Assembly: GCA_903824455.1 (NCBI GenBank) | Contig: CAIJWY010000231.1 | Location: forward strand, 1-7,034 | Length of the DNA stretch: 7,034 bases | Direction of reading: 5' to 3' | Origin: an uncultured Micrococcales bacterium | GTDB lineage: Bacteria > Actinomycetota > Actinomycetes > Actinomycetales > Microbacteriaceae | In this document: positions 5,498 through 7,034 of the stretch, in pieces | How positions within the stretch are numbered: position 1 is the first letter of the stretch | How the letters are laid out: the number at the start of each line of letters is the position of its first letter | Position numbers and translations under genes: made by a program | Notes under the pieces: model-generated | The model's input: the letters and a program-made list of their open reading frames with translations, nothing else | Told to the model about the DNA's origin: nothing | The model's database searches: none

Positions 5498-7034
5498 TGG
5501 CACATTTACTTGGAGCCGAGACCATCAGTCTCGAGTTTCCAACCAAACCCGTTTTTGAAAACGTCACGGTTGGTCTCAACGAGGGTGATCGCATCGGTGT
5601 CGTTGGCCGCAATGGCGACGGTAAGTCGACGCTGCTGAAGCTGCTTGCCAAAACTCTAAAACCAGATTCTGGGCGGGTGACTTACCGGGGAAGTCTCAAG
5701 GTGGGAATGCTCACTCAGGTTGACAACTTTGAGGGTGCTACCACCATCGGTGAGGCTGTGGTTGGGCACCGCCCCGAGCACGAGTGGGCGGGCAATCCCA
5801 AGATTCGCGACGTTCTAGCGGGTCTCCTCGGCGACTTGGACTGGTCGAAAACCATTAGCGAACTTTCCGGAGGTCAGCGCCGGCGCGTTGCTCTGGCCGC
5901 TCTTTTGGTTCAAGACTGGGACGTGGTGATGCTCGATGAGCCAACCAACCACCTTGATGTTGAGGGTGTGGCTTGGCTGGCCGACCACCTGAATCGTCGC
6001 TGGCCGGCCACTCAGGGCGGTCTGTTGGTAGTAACCCACGACCGCTGGTTCCTAGATGCTGTTTGCAACTACACCTGGGAAGTTCACGACGGCATAATCG
6101 AGCCCTTTGAGGGTGGCTACGCTGCCTACGTTCTGCAGCGAGTGGAACGTGACCGCAGCGCTGCGGCGTCTGAGTCGAGACGTCAGAACCTACTTCGTAA
6201 GGAGCTGGCCTGGCTCAGGCGAGGTGCGCCGGCCAGAACTTCCAAGCCAAAGTTCCGCATGGATGCAGCGGCCGAACTTATCTCCAATGAACCAAACCCT
6301 AGAGATTCGGCAGCCCTCAGCAAGCTAGCAACAACGCGCTTGGGTAAAGACGTTTTAGATGCCGAAGACCTTTCCTACGAAATTGCCGGCAGAACTTTGC
6401 TTCACGATGTTACTTGGCGACTTGGCCCTGGCGATCGTTTTGGTTTGGTTGGAGTGAACGGCGCCGGTAAGACAACTCTGCTAAAACTCTTAACCGGCGA
6501 ATTGAAACCCACCGCCGGTCGAGTTAAAAGAGGAAAGACCGTTCAGGTTGCGGTACTTACCCAAGACGTAACCGAGCTCGACGAATTCGCTGATGAACGT
6601 ATTTTTGAGTTGATTGCTCGTGAGAAAACCACCTTTGTTGTCGACAAGAAAGAGGTTTCCACCACGCAGCTGGTTGAGCAGCTCGGTTTCACAAAAGCCC
6701 AGTTGCAAACTCCGATTGGTGAACTTTCTGGCGGCCAGCGTCGACGTCTGCAGTTTCTGCGCCTTCTGTTCGGTGAGCCAAACGTGCTAATTCTCGACGA
6801 ACCAACCAACGATCTAGATACCGACATTCTCACCGCCATGGAAGACCTGCTCGACAGCTGGCCTGGAACCCTGATCGTGGTTAGCCACGACCGGTATCTT
6901 TTGGAGCGAGTGACTGATCAGCAGTATGCCCTCCTTGGCGATGGCAGCCTTCGCCATCTGACCGGAGGCATTGAACAGTATCTGAAGCTGCGTGCGGCCA
7001 GCCTCGGTTCTAAAACTGAAGTCAAAGTTGCGGC
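5497..7034 (+). CDS. ABC-F family ATPase, Uup-like (3' end beyond the window)
   Basis: This soluble twin-ATPase has no transmembrane segments and is of the ABC-F type that acts on ribosomes rather than as a transporter. 512 codons are present and the frame is still open at the right edge. First cassette: Walker A GRNGDGKS (37-44), signature LSGGQRRR (123-130), Walker B VVMLDEPTNHLD (143-154) and switch His181 (VTHDRWFLD). Second cassette: Walker A GVNGAGKT (319-326), signature ELSGGQRRR (409-417), Walker B VLILDEPTNDLD (430-441) and His464 (VSHDRYLLE). Between them is a charged linker with LRKELAWLRRGAPARTSKPK, the tRNA-facing linker of this family. About 85-90 residues separate Walker A and signature in both cassettes, so the EttA-type 'arm' insertion is absent, favouring the Uup-like branch. 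The GTG start overlaps the ispE stop by one base, with GGA at 5488-5490 as a possible ribosome site. All ATPase motifs are intact. An antibiotic-resistance role is not indicated. Confidence 0.95.
   Translation, partial: MAHLLGAETISLEFPTKPVFENVTVGLNEGDRIGVVGRNGDGKSTLLKLLAKTLKPDSGRVTYRGSLKVGMLTQVDNFEGATTIGEAVVGHRPEHEWAGNPKIRDVLAGLLGDLDWSKTISELSGGQRRRVALAALLVQDWDVVMLDEPTNHLDVEGVAWLADHLNRRWPATQGGLLVVTHDRWFLDAVCNYTWEVHDGIIEPFEGGYAAYVLQRVERDRSAAASESRRQNLLRKELAWLRRGAPARTSKPKFRMDAAAELISNEPNPRDSAALSKLATTRLGKDVLDAEDLSYEIAGRTLLHDVTWRLGPGDRFGLVGVNGAGKTTLLKLLTGELKPTAGRVKRGKTVQVAVLTQDVTELDEFADERIFELIAREKTTFVVDKKEVSTTQLVEQLGFTKAQLQTPIGELSGGQRRRLQFLRLLFGEPNVLILDEPTNDLDTDILTAMEDLLDSWPGTLIVVSHDRYLLERVTDQQYALLGDGSLRHLTGGIEQYLKLRAASLGSKTEVKVA

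Noticed and set aside
5497..7034. Transporter or antibiotic-resistance ABC-F interpretation
   Set aside because: No transmembrane partner gene or segment is visible, and the linker and lack of an arm fit a housekeeping Uup-like protein. Nothing specific points to a resistance factor.

Overview
The window is a conserved housekeeping block from an actinobacterium. The gene order is the classical actinobacterial one: a protein O-mannosyltransferase gene (pmt) diverging from rsmI, then metG, tatD, rsmA, ispE and an ABC-F ATPase gene. Several proteins carry actinobacterial signatures: the N-terminus of TatD, the linker of the ABC-F protein, and the SKxYGxPSxK-like segment of RsmA. Base composition is only slightly GC-rich by eye and gene packing is extreme. 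That suggests a streamlined, lower-GC lineage, and a freshwater Microbacteriaceae member of the Rhodoluna/Aquiluna ('Luna') type is my best guess. The genus is inference.

Layout: the first 181 bases hold the 5' end of pmt on the minus strand, which runs off the window. A 28-base divergent spacer (182-209) separates it from rsmI (210-1028, +). After 9 bases comes metG (1038-2636). From there to the right edge every junction is a physical overlap: metG/tatD (1 base, TAGTG), tatD/rsmA (1 base, TAATG), rsmA/small SRPBCC-like gene (1 base, TGATG), small gene/ispE (4 bases, GTGA) and ispE/ABC-F (1 base, TAGTG). No terminator-like hairpin, tRNA, rRNA, repeat array, CRISPR or mobile element was seen, and no stretch above 30 bases lacks a gene.

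Functionally, most of the genes serve the ribosome and translation. RsmI and RsmA both modify the decoding-site end of 16S rRNA, MetRS charges methionine tRNA (including initiator), and the ABC-F ATPase is of a ribosome-acting family. IspE supplies isoprenoid precursors, which ultimately provide the polyprenyl-phosphate carrier used by the mannosyltransferase at the left edge. TatD is a metal-dependent nuclease.

No clearly novel system is present. The features most worth a second look are the 110-residue SRPBCC-like protein wedged between rsmA and ispE, the absence of the rpfB gene that separates tatD from rsmA in Mycobacterium tuberculosis, the unbroken overlap chain, and -10-like hexamers placed exactly where leaderless transcripts of pmt and metG would need them.
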